Part shown: in pieces, positions 1 to 12,900 of the stretch | Numbering within the stretch: position 1 is the stretch's first letter | Layout of the letters: each line of letters begins with the position of its first letter | NCBI RefSeq assembly: GCF_040954645.1 | Contig: NC_092810.1 | Span: 69,624,660-69,688,659 of the forward strand | DNA length: 64,000 nucleotides | Source: Diabrotica undecimpunctata | Lineage: Eukaryota; Arthropoda; Insecta; Coleoptera; Chrysomelidae | Direction: 5' to 3' | The notes under the pieces: generated by a model | The model's database searches: none | What the model was told of the DNA's origin: nothing | What the model saw: the letters and a program-made list of their open reading frames with translations, nothing else | Made by a program: the position numbers and the translations under genes

Positions 1-919
1 AAATATAATAGAAACAGTGAAAAATGATTGCATAATACATTATCTATTTGTCTATCGTATGATGAATACAATAATGTGGGAAAAAAGATAAAAACAGTAT
101 ATTTTTCTGTTTGATCAAGTGTCAACAATAATAGAGCTTCTTCGACATCAGTCAAAGACTTTGTTGAAAATTAGTTTAATGTTATAAATATTAGACATAA
201 AAAAAAATAATTTGTGTGTGGTAAAAAATCAGATCAACAGAATAATATCTACAAAGAAAAAGAAAATGAACAGCTCCATAACTATTGTGTTGGTAGCTAC
301 CGTTATACAGTGATAGGTATTCCTATTGAAGGAAAATCGAGGGCAGATACCTAATTTTGAAGGTTTTGTCATACTGTATACATATTGTATATACATAATA
401 CATTTGTCATGATTATTTTCTTTTTTGACGATATTACTCTTGGATACCTTCGGATAAAGTGTTTGGAGAACGAACAGTGTTAAATATGGGAGGATGTTTA
501 AATTCGTTTTAATTGTTATATTAACTATTAAACTTAATTTTAGTATATTCAACAATTTCAATTTATATTTGGATAATATTAAATCAAATTAAGCGGTATA
601 TGCATGCAAAATGTAATAGTGAACATTTTCTAAAATATATGTGAATCATATAATAGAATAAACTTTTATACAATCTGTGTTGTTGATTAATATTGTTGAT
701 TGTATCTTTGCAAATTCAGTACCGAAAATTAAGAATAGTAACGGCAACATTGTAGAACCCGGCACGAACATTGACAGTTTGCAACATGTGACGAGTGCCG
801 AAGTGGTGGAGGTGGTAAGTGAAGTGACAGTGACATGTCCTTAAATGACCGAGTATAGGTTATGTAGTTTACGTTTTTTACATTTTTGCTTTATCTTTTA
901 ATTCAAAAGTACAAATAAA
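1..919. other. 5' flank of the phosphatase gene
   Basis: I see no coding region here. The first 700 bases are very AT-rich. Bases 720-850 are richer in GC and lie just before the phosphatase start codon at 920, so the promoter and 5' untranslated region probably sit there. No TATA box or initiator can be assigned with confidence. Confidence 0.4.
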
Positions 920-986
920 ATGAGTGCTAGTAAGGCTTTTAAAAGAGTAACACATGTCATATTTGATATGGATGGTGTTCTTTTAG
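920..986 (+). CDS. Phosphatase exon 1 (HAD motif I)
   Basis: This exon codes for 22 residues plus the first base of the next codon, and the donor GTAGGT starts at 987. The ATG at 920 is followed by a short basic lead and then the strand ending in FDMDGVLL. The Asp-Met-Asp pair is the catalytic nucleophile and general acid/base. The split codon becomes Asp with either following exon, completing the family signature DGVLLDTE, and this fixes the donor rather than another GT four bases later. Confidence 0.9.
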
Positions 987-3900
987 GTAGGTATATATTT
1001 TTTTAAATTAGAAGATTGTGTAACTTATTTCTACAAAGTTACAGTAATCCCTTCCCTATTTAGAAATAAACGTGATACAGGCAAGAAGCAATTTCTGCTA
1101 ATTATTGTCTTAGGAAATCTATTACAAAAATAATAAATAGTTGTGTAGTATGACTATGATTTATTAAAACAATTTTCAGTAACCAAAACATCATTAATAT
1201 TCAGCTTTAAGAAATGCTGAAATAGCTCCCTCTAAGACGAAAATTCATTCGTCCTAAATATCTAAAATACCAAAAATATTTAGATCAGGGGGGACTCTTC
1301 CAGTGTTATTGGGTCTTAGGTGACTTGGTACCCTGGAATCATCATCATCATCCAGCCTCAAGAGTCCACTGCTGAACATAGGCCTCTTCCTCATGTTTCC
1401 AACCCCGTCTATCTTGCGCCGCTCTCATCCAGTTTTTATTGAGTCTTCTTAAATCATCAGTCCATCTTGTAGGTGGTCGACCGACGCTTCTATTGTCTTC
1501 CCTTGGCCTCCATTCCAATAACCTCTTTGTCCATCGCCCATCTGTCATTCTAGCTATGTGTCCTGCCCATCTCCATTTTAGTCTGGCTATCTTCTCGATG
1601 ATGTCAGTCACTCCGGTTCTTCTCCTGATGTCTTCGTTGGTTATTCTGTCTCGCAGGGTTATTCCTAACATGGACCGCTCCATTCTTCTCTGCGTGACTC
1701 TCAGTTTGGTAGCTGCTGCTTTTGTTAATGTAAGTGTTTCTGCTCCGTACGTCAAGACTGGGAGGACGCACTGATCAAATACCTTTCTCTTTAGGCATGT
1801 GGGCAGTTCACTTTTAAAAGTCTCTCTCAGTTTTCCAAATGCTGCCCACCCAAGGCCGATTCTTCTCTTCAGTTCATGAGTCTGGTTATCCCTGCCAATC
1901 ATAATTTCATGTCCCAGGTATTTATATCTATCTACGAGTTCTATTTCTTTCCCACCAATACTGATGTTCTGGTTGGGTACCAAATTGGTCATGATTTTTG
2001 TTTTCGAGATATTTATATTTAAACCTACACTTTCTGTAGCCACAACAAGTTCCTGTACCATCTCTCTTGCCATACCTAGATCTTCAGCTATTATAAGTAT
2101 ATCATCGGCGAAATGTAAGTTGTTTAGATATTCTCCATCTATTTTTATTCCCTTTGTCATCCAATCCAAACTCTTAAAAGCATGTTCTAGCACCGTATTA
2201 AAAAGTTAAGGTGATATTGGGTCTCCTTGTCTAACCCCCCGTTCTATTTTTATGCGATTACTGTTAGTATGTAATCTGACAGTGGTTGTTGCCTGCAGGT
2301 ATATTTTGTATAATAATTTAGTATATCTATAATCTAGCCTGCATTCTTTAAGTGCCTGTAATATTTTGCTTAGCTCAACTGTGTCAAAGGCTTTGTGAAA
2401 ATCGATAAATATTAGAACTAGCGGTTTATTGTATTCCACTGCTTTCTCTATTAGGGTTTTTATACTTTGTAGATGGTCATTTGTTCCGTAACTTTTTCGG
2501 AATCCTGCCTGTTCCCTTGGTTGATAAGTCTCTAATTTTCTTTCCATTCTCTTAACTAGTATTCGCATAAACAACTTATATATATGGCTGAGGAAGCTAA
2601 TCGGTCTGTAATTCTCTAAATTTGCTTTGTCTCCTGCTTTGTGTAATAGAATCATAGTAGCGTTGTTCCAGTCTGTTGGAATATTGGCGCTGTGAAGGCA
2701 GATATTGAAAAGTTGTTTAATTTTTTCAAGTAATACATCCCCTGGAATATCTTATACAAATTCTCTCTTACACAAAGAAGGTTTCTCAAAAATATCTCAT
2801 ATTTTGGATTAAATACAATATCTCAAGTTTTGTTTTCTTGATAATAAATATAAAAGGAGAACTAGGAATACATAAAAAGGTATCATTCTAATTCTCAGGG
2901 TTAGATATAGTTCTGGATATGGTAATAGTTTCATAATTTTTCAAAAACTTCTCTGTTGTTCTATAGGAGGCAAGGAGGCATGATTTCCTGTTTGTATTGA
3001 TTATATTTATCCATTATGGTGCCAAAATGTTTATAATGCCGAATCTGTTTGATCATATTCCCATTAATGTGTATTTAATATGTAGTAATTATTTTTGTAA
3101 ATATTACATTTTTTAATTTTTTGTCATTTTGTTTATTTCTTCCCTTGATTGAAATTCCAGCTGAATCATCTTCTAAGGCTTTCCCAATGTTCAGAGTAGG
3201 GATGTGATAAAATGTATAGTCGAGAAAATATGTCCTTGATTCATAATTGTCTAATAATTTTTGGTGTTTGTCATTATCGAAACTGTAGGTAATCGAGATC
3301 CAATGTTTCAGCCTCGCATTTGTTATACATTCTTGTTGTGTTATGTGGCTTTTCTTTTTATTTTTATATAAAATTAAACTGATAATAGTACATGATGATA
3401 TTATATAATGATGGATAGAGTAATTTTGATAAAGGATTCTTTATCTAGAAATTTAAAAAATATAAAGAATCCTTATTAAGTAGCTCTATCTTGAGCTAGC
3501 TACTTATTTTGATACATAAACTTTTGTAAAATTTAATATTGCCACCTCTCTGTAATTATATTATACTTTTTCTTTCTGACATACAAATCTCATACTTTGA
3601 TATTAACAACATTGAATTACAATATTCTGCACAATTTTGGAGCATTTTAAAGAGATGCAGAAGCTAAAAAAAATAAGTCATTCATTGCTTAATGCCATCT
3701 ATGACTAGAACAATAATGAGGAGGTAATCTTGTAACGGATTTTTTACTTGCATCCCTCTTTTGATATGTAAAAAGGGATGGAAACTATGTTTATCATAAT
3801 ATTCTGACATAGAAAATAAAATAAAATTAAAATTCTTATAATATACAAATCTTGTCACTGGTGTTAATAAAAAGACATGCAAAAAAGATTAAACAAAATA

Positions 3901-6900
3901 TCAATTGTTTGTAACTATTCCAAATATTAATATCAATATTTGTAACTATACAGAAGTATTCCTCTTTATGAGCTAATCAAACATATACAAGAAGAAATAT
4001 GTATTTTGGAAATTTTTTCAAAAATTAAAAAAACTTGATTGCTTGTAACTTTACTAGAAATATGCTAGGGTCTGCGTTAAAATGTTTTCTTGTTGGTAAT
4101 TTTATCTAGTTTTAAGATCCATTTAGAGCCAATTTTTCATCTGCCAGAGAATCTATTAGTTTTAGATGACCCATGCTAGTAAGGAAATTTGTAGACTAGA
4201 TAAATTGATAAATTTGCAAAGCTCTAACTTCTGTGTCAAAAAGTTTCTAAAATACTCTAAGTGGTTACTAAAATTAGATAACATAGATTAGTATTAGAAA
4301 ATATCAAGAATTTTAGAATAAGCACTGTTTTTGCAAAAAATTGCGAACATACAAATTTTGTATTGCATATGACAGGGGTGGTATTGCTAGTGTGAGCTAT
4401 TTTTAAAATACGAAATTTTTCGAGAACCGCAATTAAATACATATTAAAAAAATAAAAGAGCAACTAACAGAAAAGTTAGACAATTCGGGAAAAAGATTAG
4501 TCAACCACGAATCGGAATTGATGCTTGAGATATCAACAGATAAAATAAGGAATGCACTGAAGAACATGAAAAGAAATAAAGCTACGCTTTTTAACTTGTC
4601 TACACCAAAGTGAAACACCTACAAGATGGCACCATGCACTTACCATTTTATTACACAAAAAAAGCAATCCAATAGGCCTTGAGAATTACTGACCCATATG
4701 TTAAACCACCTCTACAAGTTATTCACAAGAATAATAACAAAAATAGACTGAAAACAAAATTAGATTTTTATTAACCTAAGAAATAGGCAGGTTTTAGGAA
4801 AAACTTTGGTACTAACGACCACCTCCACTGTATAAAAGGTATTATAGAAAAATCCATCGAATATAGCCGACCATTGCTCCTTGCTTCCATAGACTTTCGC
4901 AAAGCATTCGAGACGATAGAAATTAACAGCCTCCAAACTGATCGCGAATATATATATACAATAATGCAGACTTGACCAAAAGACTATACAACAATTCTTT
5001 CAGGCGCTGGTTAGTTAATACTGATCAGTGTTTGGATTTCATGAATTAAGTGGAATAAAATGATTTACATAAGTACATTGTTCCGAATATGGAAATAATT
5101 CAACAAGCAGCCTTTCTCTAATTCAGGATACTTTGGATCTGTTATATATTTTCAAAATTCAGTAATCAGTATCTCTATTAATTATAATTCTCCAGATGTT
5201 TTTTAGATTAGTTTGATCGCGTTCAGCATACCAGACTAATTACCGCCTTGCAGAGCATCCAACTAGATGAGAAAGACATCAAACTTATTGCCAAACTTTA
5301 CTGGAACCAAAGAGCCATTATTAATACCAACAACAGAGAATCAAAGCCAATCAGCATTGAACGAGGCGTAAGACAGGGCTGTGTACTGTCTCAAACCCTC
5401 TTTAACGTGTATTCTGAGAATCTATTTAGGGAAGCTTTAAAAGATCAAAAAGGAATTATCATAGGAGGAGAAATAATTAACAATATACGGTACGCCGACG
5501 ATACTGTGATTCTAGCTGAAAACATCGACGATCTGCAGGAGCTAATCAATAGAGTTGACATGGAATGCACAAATTGGGGACTGTCGATAAATATCGATAA
5601 AACTAAATACATGGTGACCAGTAAAGTGGATATCGGAGCAACCCAACTGATATTAAACTAACAACCGCTGCAGAGACTTAAGAGATTCAAATACCTTGGA
5701 TGTTGGATTACCCAAAAACTGGATCCATCCTTCGAAATTCGATGTAGAATTGAACAGGCAAGAAACTCATTTCAAAAATTCAAGCCTCTATTATCCAATA
5801 AGTCATTAAATTTGGAAATCCGTGAAAAGTTTACAAGATGTTACGTGTGGTCTGTACTTTTGTATGGATGTGAAACTTGGACTTTAAACGCCGATATCAT
5901 GAATAAAATCGAGGCGTTTGAGATGTGGTTGTATCGAAGGATACTAAAAATTCCATGTACTAGCAGAACCAGAAACGAAGAATCAACGAACTCTATTAAA
6001 TATTATTAAGAGGCGTAAACTAGAATATCTTGGACATATAATCAGAGGACCAAGATATGAGTTCCTTCGGCTAATTCTCATCGGTAAAATCGAAGGAAAG
6101 AAACGGATAGGACGGAAGAAACTCTCTTGGTTGAAGAATTTGCGGCAGTAGACAGGTTTGACAGCGGACCAATTGCTACACGTAGCGCAAGACCGAGATC
6201 AGTATAACAATGTTATAAGCATGGTAGTCGCCGACGTTCCGTAGGGATATGGCACTCTAAGAAGAAGATGTTTTTTGGGTCATAATTAGATTGAATAGAA
6301 ATTTTTGAATTGTCGATGATTTTTTGCATTGGTGCGAATGTAATTTACGATGTGTAATACTGTTTTCATAACTTCAGGATATTTGAAATTATTGTACAAC
6401 GAGAAGTTCTCGGTGAATAATGCAGTGAGTCATATGAATGGTGGAATTTAAGAATCATCTCTTAAAAACCGAATTTTTTACTCAGCATTGCTGGAGCTAC
6501 ATCAGTTGCAATGCTTATAAGTTCATTAAATCATTATTACTTCAAAAGTTTTCATTATGGAATCTAATGCTTTTTAATATCGACACCGCGGTTGACTCTT
6601 GAAGTGCTACTAAATCTACTAATTCTTCTTTAACAACAAAGTCAGGCGAAACAATATGTATAAAAACTGCCAATTGCGGAAGATCTATTGTATCTGTCGA
6701 TTCATCAAGGGCTAAGCTAAATACAATACAGTCCTTCAAATCATTTTTAAATTATTATTTAAGTGATGTATTAATTGCAGTTATACGTCATTCGGTTAGT
6801 TGGGGTATAATGTTTAGATGGGGATTTGCGACACAACTTTGTGCAATGCTGCATTATTTGGATACGTTCCCTCTCCATACGGGTGTGTTGTAACATTTCA

Positions 6901-9900
6901 GGCCATAACAGAACTGGATCAGTCACATTAGCTTTATTGCTAAAGATCGTTACAACTGACTGTAGTTTATTTAAATTTGATTTTAAAAAAGCAAGTTTAT
7001 CTGATATTCATTTGGAAATTGTTGGATATCCTTTTATATATACTTTTAGATATACTTTTATAATTTTTGACCCTAGAATTCTCTAAAAAAGAAATTCTCC
7101 TTCCACTCATTCTTAAAATTTACATTTTCTTGCTCATATTTTTAAAATAACTGGAAATAAAGTTTTGTGTTATTAAAACAATAACAACACGTGTTTACAT
7201 ACTATTAAAATCAGATTACAAATTATATCCGTATAATTAATTAATTAATCCGTGGCTCGCGATAGTTTGGCCACCCGTGGTATATAATATCCAGCAATAA
7301 CACCAGTTCCAGTGGTACGACTTATTTTTTTATATGTATTTTGAGCAACAGTGCTTGAACCATATTTCAGCACTAGCTATATTAACCTGTCCATTATTTA
7401 ATCGTGAAAATAAACGATTGAATACTAATAAAAAATTCATTTTAAACTATTTACGGAATTTAAATTTTTAGATACTGAAATTTTATACACGAAAGCCACA
7501 CAAAACATTTTAGATCAATATGGAAAAACTTTTACATGGGAAGTAAAAACCCAAATGATGGGCCTACACGGCCAAGAAATGGCAGAAAGAATAGTAAAAA
7601 TTTATGATTTGCCCATCTCGGCTCAGGAATATTACAAACAAGCATTGGAACAATATTATATCATCATGCCTGAATGTCAATTAATGCCAGGTAACTATAT
7701 TTTCATTTTACATTTCCAGATACCGAAATTTTTTACAAAAGAGCCATACAAAGCATAGCCAGTAGGTTTGGGAAAGTATATACACCACATATTCAAAGTA
7801 AAATTATAGGAACTCCTGAAAGGGATTCTAGTAGAATTGCTGTACAGGAAATGAAACTACCTATGTCAGTGGATAAATTTCAGGTTGAATTTAGGACAAT
7901 GGCACATAAATACATGACTGATGTGAAATTTATACCAGGTAATTACTTTGGAGGGCCAGTTTGCACGTTTATTTTATTCTGCTCCTAATTTTAATAGTCT
8001 ACATAGACTAACTTCGCTATACAACTAGCTGATTAAAAACATATAAATAAAATTAAATGAATAATGTAATGTTTAACTATCAATGTTGTATTTTTAAATT
8101 AATATTATAATAGCTAGATTATATTTTTGATTTTTAGCTGAAGAAAGGCAGTGGCAATAAAGATTAGTGCTTTTGCTTATAGAAGACAAATTATATATGG
8201 TTATTTGATTTTAATGTATATGTATAATAGTGGTTCTCCTGCTTCTTGGCCTTTGACCTGTTTTTATCCGGTCTTAATGCTGCAGTCGTATTTGTGACAT
8301 TGTCTGCCAGGTGTCTTGGTTCTTCCTAGCAGTCTGGTATTTGTTGGGTTTAAATCACTTTCCCATTGTACAATGTCCTAATGTTATAGAGATATTTATT
8401 TCGTTATTTGGTAATCTGTTACTTTGTATTTTCTTTAGGTTCATTAATTATCGATCTTAAGATTCTCATTCCTGACGTTATAAGTATTCTTCTTGTTTCT
8501 GCTGTATCTTCGGGATTTCGGGCATTGGAAATTTATCAGTTTCTCTTACACCTGTCCTAACATATTGTTATTCTCTCAGATATGTCTCTCACAATCGTCA
8601 CATACTCACCGGGAACTGCTTTCTTATTGAGCCTCTTATTTTCATGCCACTATTATATGGTTTTCTCTTCTCCTTTATTTTTTTTAAACTCGATCACCAT
8701 TAGGTTTCTTTTTCGGCCGAAAACTAAATGTTAAAAAGAAAAAATGTATGGTAGTGAGCAAGAATCACGAGTATAATAGCAATCAAGATAAAGTCACGCC
8801 TATTATTTAAGATTATTAGGACTTCCTTTCATGTTCTAATTCATTTTTTCTACTATTTTTTCCGTGAATAGACCTTCTTTCTCATCTTTTAACATCCACC
8901 ATTTGATTTTTCCTCATCGATATTTTGGTACTTCGATGTCCAACACACGAAACTTATGTTGTGTGATCATTAACCGTTACCTTTCAGTCCTTAAATTCAC
9001 GTGTATCTTCTTTTCTTGTGAGAAAATAATCTATTTGAGAGCTATTTTGCTCACTGTTGTATATGATAATTTGACTTTCTCTCTTTTGAAAGAATGGGTT
9101 AACAATCGCCATATCTAATGCTGTTACTAATTTCAGGATATCATTTCCAGCATCAGTTTTAGTTCCAAAGCCTAGTCCTATATGTATTGTTTCATATATT
9201 TTTTTTTTGGATTGACTAACATGTGTATTAAAATTATCTATTATGACTTTCCCCTCTGATAAAATGTCACTCAGTATGTCTCCTAATTGATAATAAAAAG
9301 CTTTTTTTCATTCTCACCTAGACCGACTCAAGGAGCATACACGCACAATATTATTTATCACACAACTTCATTATTAATTACAAATTTCACTGCGTTATTC
9401 TATCACTCGTTCTCACAACTTCTATTACGTTATCTTTCATTTCTCTATCAGCAATTATACCATCTCCATTCCTAATGTTACTTTTCTCTACATAACACAA
9501 CATAGTTCTTTCTTCCTTTAGTCTTTCCATTTTGGAATATAAATATTCAGCTCGGAATCCTTAAAAAGTGTAATAAGAAATCAAGCCTATAAAGCGGTTT
9601 ATGTATATACCACCAGTTACTCGAATATCGAGACTTAAGTCATCAATTACCATTTAGCGTCGTTTGAACTTACTTCTTTCCAATGGAAATTTGGTTTTAG
9701 ATGTTGATATCTTCGTATTGTATATTTTCACCGCGTTTTTAATATTTGTACCATTGGCTTTCAAGTTATCTTCGTTATTTGAGATCATAGCTGCAGTCAA
9801 ATTTAATCTGTAATTTTAAATATGAGTTACCATCATTCTGATTTGTTCTTTACTTTTTGTTTCCAGTTGGTAATTTGGAGTATGTAAGAGTTTTCACATC

Positions 9901-12900
9901 TTGTTCCACTTGCCTCGTGTATCTAGTTTTGGATCTTCTTTTAACCTTATTCCTGCTGGTGTCTGCCGTATTATTTTCTTTGGCATTTCAGTCTCCTGAT
10001 ATTGTTCTGAACCTATTCAGTATCCTGTATCCGTTCAACATGGCCCATCCAGCGTCAACGTTCAACCCTATACATGTTATGATAAATTTTAAAGCCAAAT
10101 CCGAAAAAGTACCTGAATCTAAATCACACAACTAATTCAGGAAAATATGGAGTTTGTTAAAATGCGGAAAGAACATGGAAAGACATAAGCTCGGAATTAT
10201 CTATTACAAAAAAAATGAAAACTAAAAATAGAGCAGCTTGTAGGTATAAGCAATGGATATTAGCAATATCTTAATGATTATAAATAATCTTCAAAAGTAG
10301 ATACATTCTATTACATTTAAATTTGCAAAATAATTTTGTATTAAGTTAAATCTTGGAGCATTGTTTGCTCTACCCCCACTTTTAATGTTTTGAAGATTTT
10401 CTACATCAATGTTGTTTACTTGTGATGGGGGTACAACAATGGGAGATTGCTGCACAAAAACGGTAATAGTGGAGAAAATAGTAAACGCCGCCAAGACTCA
10501 TTTAAAATTTTAGAACCAAGAAAGACAAAGAAGAATGTTGTTTACTAATTAAATAGCATTTTCTTGTTCTTGATTAGCTGGTGATATATTTGTTCTTCAA
10601 TTGCAAGCAATATTATGTATTACGGTAGTCAATATGATCATAGCTTTTACAATATCTAGAATAATATTCACTGTCACCATTAAGAAGGTTTTTATCAAAC
10701 ATACATTATTCAAAAACAATTATATACTACAGAATTTTCGGAACATATACGGATAATGTGAATATCTATATAGGGAAACGTGTGACAATATTTCGAATTT
10801 TTTAATCTGCACCTGCGATTGTTTAGACATTCAGTGAAAAAAATATATTTTCTTTTTCAAAAATATAGTATTCTGTCCCAGCACGTACGCTAACTTGTGC
10901 AGCATATATTGCTTCTGGAAAGAAATTAACCACTCCTTCACTCCACTTTTTTCTTCCAAAGTGAGGGAGATAGAGTTACTCCTACTCAGAGCTCTTTACA
11001 CACTACCTTTCGTCGCAATTGGTACTTTATATGTAGCTAAGATAGTAATACTTAAATTCACTAGGGCAATTCCTCGGATCTGACTCCTCAGTTCCTAACA
11101 TCGTATCCTTATGTGTGCCTATCGATTCAGATTTGATTTGTCTTGAATTAACGGAACTCAAGGCTGATCTTCAAAATGAAAACCTCCGTTCAGTGCAACA
11201 ACAAATTAACAATACAACTAACGTTAACCAAAAATTAAAGTACATAAATACAGCTATACAAACAGCAGGAAAGAAACATCTTACAAAAACAACAACAAAG
11301 AATAAGGGGTGGATGACACAAGATATACTAGACTTGATGGAACAAAGAGGAAAGATGAAGAATTACCTAGACAAATACAAATAAATAAACAAACACATAA
11401 AAAAGAGAATAAAAGAAGCCAAAGAGGCGTGGATTACAGAACAGTGTGAAGAAATGGAAACCTATGAGAAAAAGTACGATGCGTTTAATATGCACAAAAA
11501 AGTGAAAGAGATAACAGGAAGCATAAAGAAATGCCAAATAGGTAAACTTAAAGACAAAAATGGAAATCTTATTGTAGTTCTAGAGAATAAAATAAAAAGA
11601 TGGACAGAATACCTGAATGAAGTATTTAAAGACGACAGAAACAACTTAACTCAGATAATCAATCCAACTGGGCCAGACATATTGAAAGAAGAAGTAGAAT
11701 ACGCAATAAGAAACGCTAAAAATGGAAAAGCAGATGGACCTGATGAAATTCCTACAGAACTGTTGAAGCTTTTGAATGATAAATCCGTAACCATAATATT
11801 ACATCTATTCAATACAATATACAGTACTGGTATAATACCTCGAGAATGGTTGCTGTCTACGTTTGTCACCATACCGAAGAAAACTAAGGCAACGCAATGT
11901 TCTGATTATCGAAAAATCTCCTTGATGAGTCATCTGCTTAAAATATTTCTTAGAGTCATCCACAACCGAATCTATCAAAAGTTAGATATCGATATTAACG
12001 ATACACAGATGGGATTCCGAAAAGGATTAGGTACAAGAGAGGTTCTCTTTGCCTTAAACGGCCTAACACAGAGATGTCTAGATGTTAATCAAGAGGTACA
12101 CGCCTGCTTTATAGACTTTGAAAAGGCCTTTGACAAAGTACACCACAATATACTCAAAGAAATCCTGGAGGGTCAGAACATCGACACCAGAGACATACAA
12201 ATAATATTAAATCTGTACTGGAATCAGCGAGCTAATATAAAAATAGAAGAACAAACATCGGGCGAAATAGAAATACGTAGAGGAGTACGACAGGGTTGTA
12301 TATTGTCACCGCTCTTGTTTAATATCTACAGCGAACAAATATGCCAAGAAGCTCTCTCACATGCAAACGAAGGGATAATAGTCAATGGAGAAGTTATCAA
12401 TAACATTCGATATGCTGATGATACAGTGATAATGGCAAGAACAGCGGAAGATCTACAACATCTAGTTGAAAGTATGAATGAGATATATAATACGACATAA
12501 GGATGAACGTCAAAAAAACCAAATATATGACCTTCAGTAAGAATCCAATACATGACACTAGTATCGCAACAAACGGTACCCAACTCGAAAAAGTAAACGA
12601 GTACAAATACTTGGGAACCCTCATCAATGAAACAGGTGACCAAAATCACGAGATAAAAAGACGTATTGAAATTGCCAGGTCTACCTTTATAAAAATGAAA
12701 AAATTATTTTATAATCGTGATATTAGTATTCAGCTACGAACTAGAATGTTAAAATGCTATGTATTCAGTACTTTGCTTTACGGTATTGAGGCATGGACTC
12801 TTAAACAGAAGAATGTTAAAAATCTTGAAAGCTTTGAGGTGTGGTGCTACCGCCGTATACTAAAAATAAGTTGGATGGATAAAATTACAAATGAAGAGGT

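Noticed and set aside
1439..2209. Plus-strand open frames opposite the first LINE
   Set aside because: They are antisense shadows of the reverse transcriptase on the minus strand; the minus frame carries all conserved motifs.
7720..7938. Reading exon 2b as a retrocopy or pseudogene fragment
   Set aside because: It has its own splice sites, exact length and phase match to exon 2a, and no stop; a processed copy would not keep single-exon boundaries with intact acceptor and donor.
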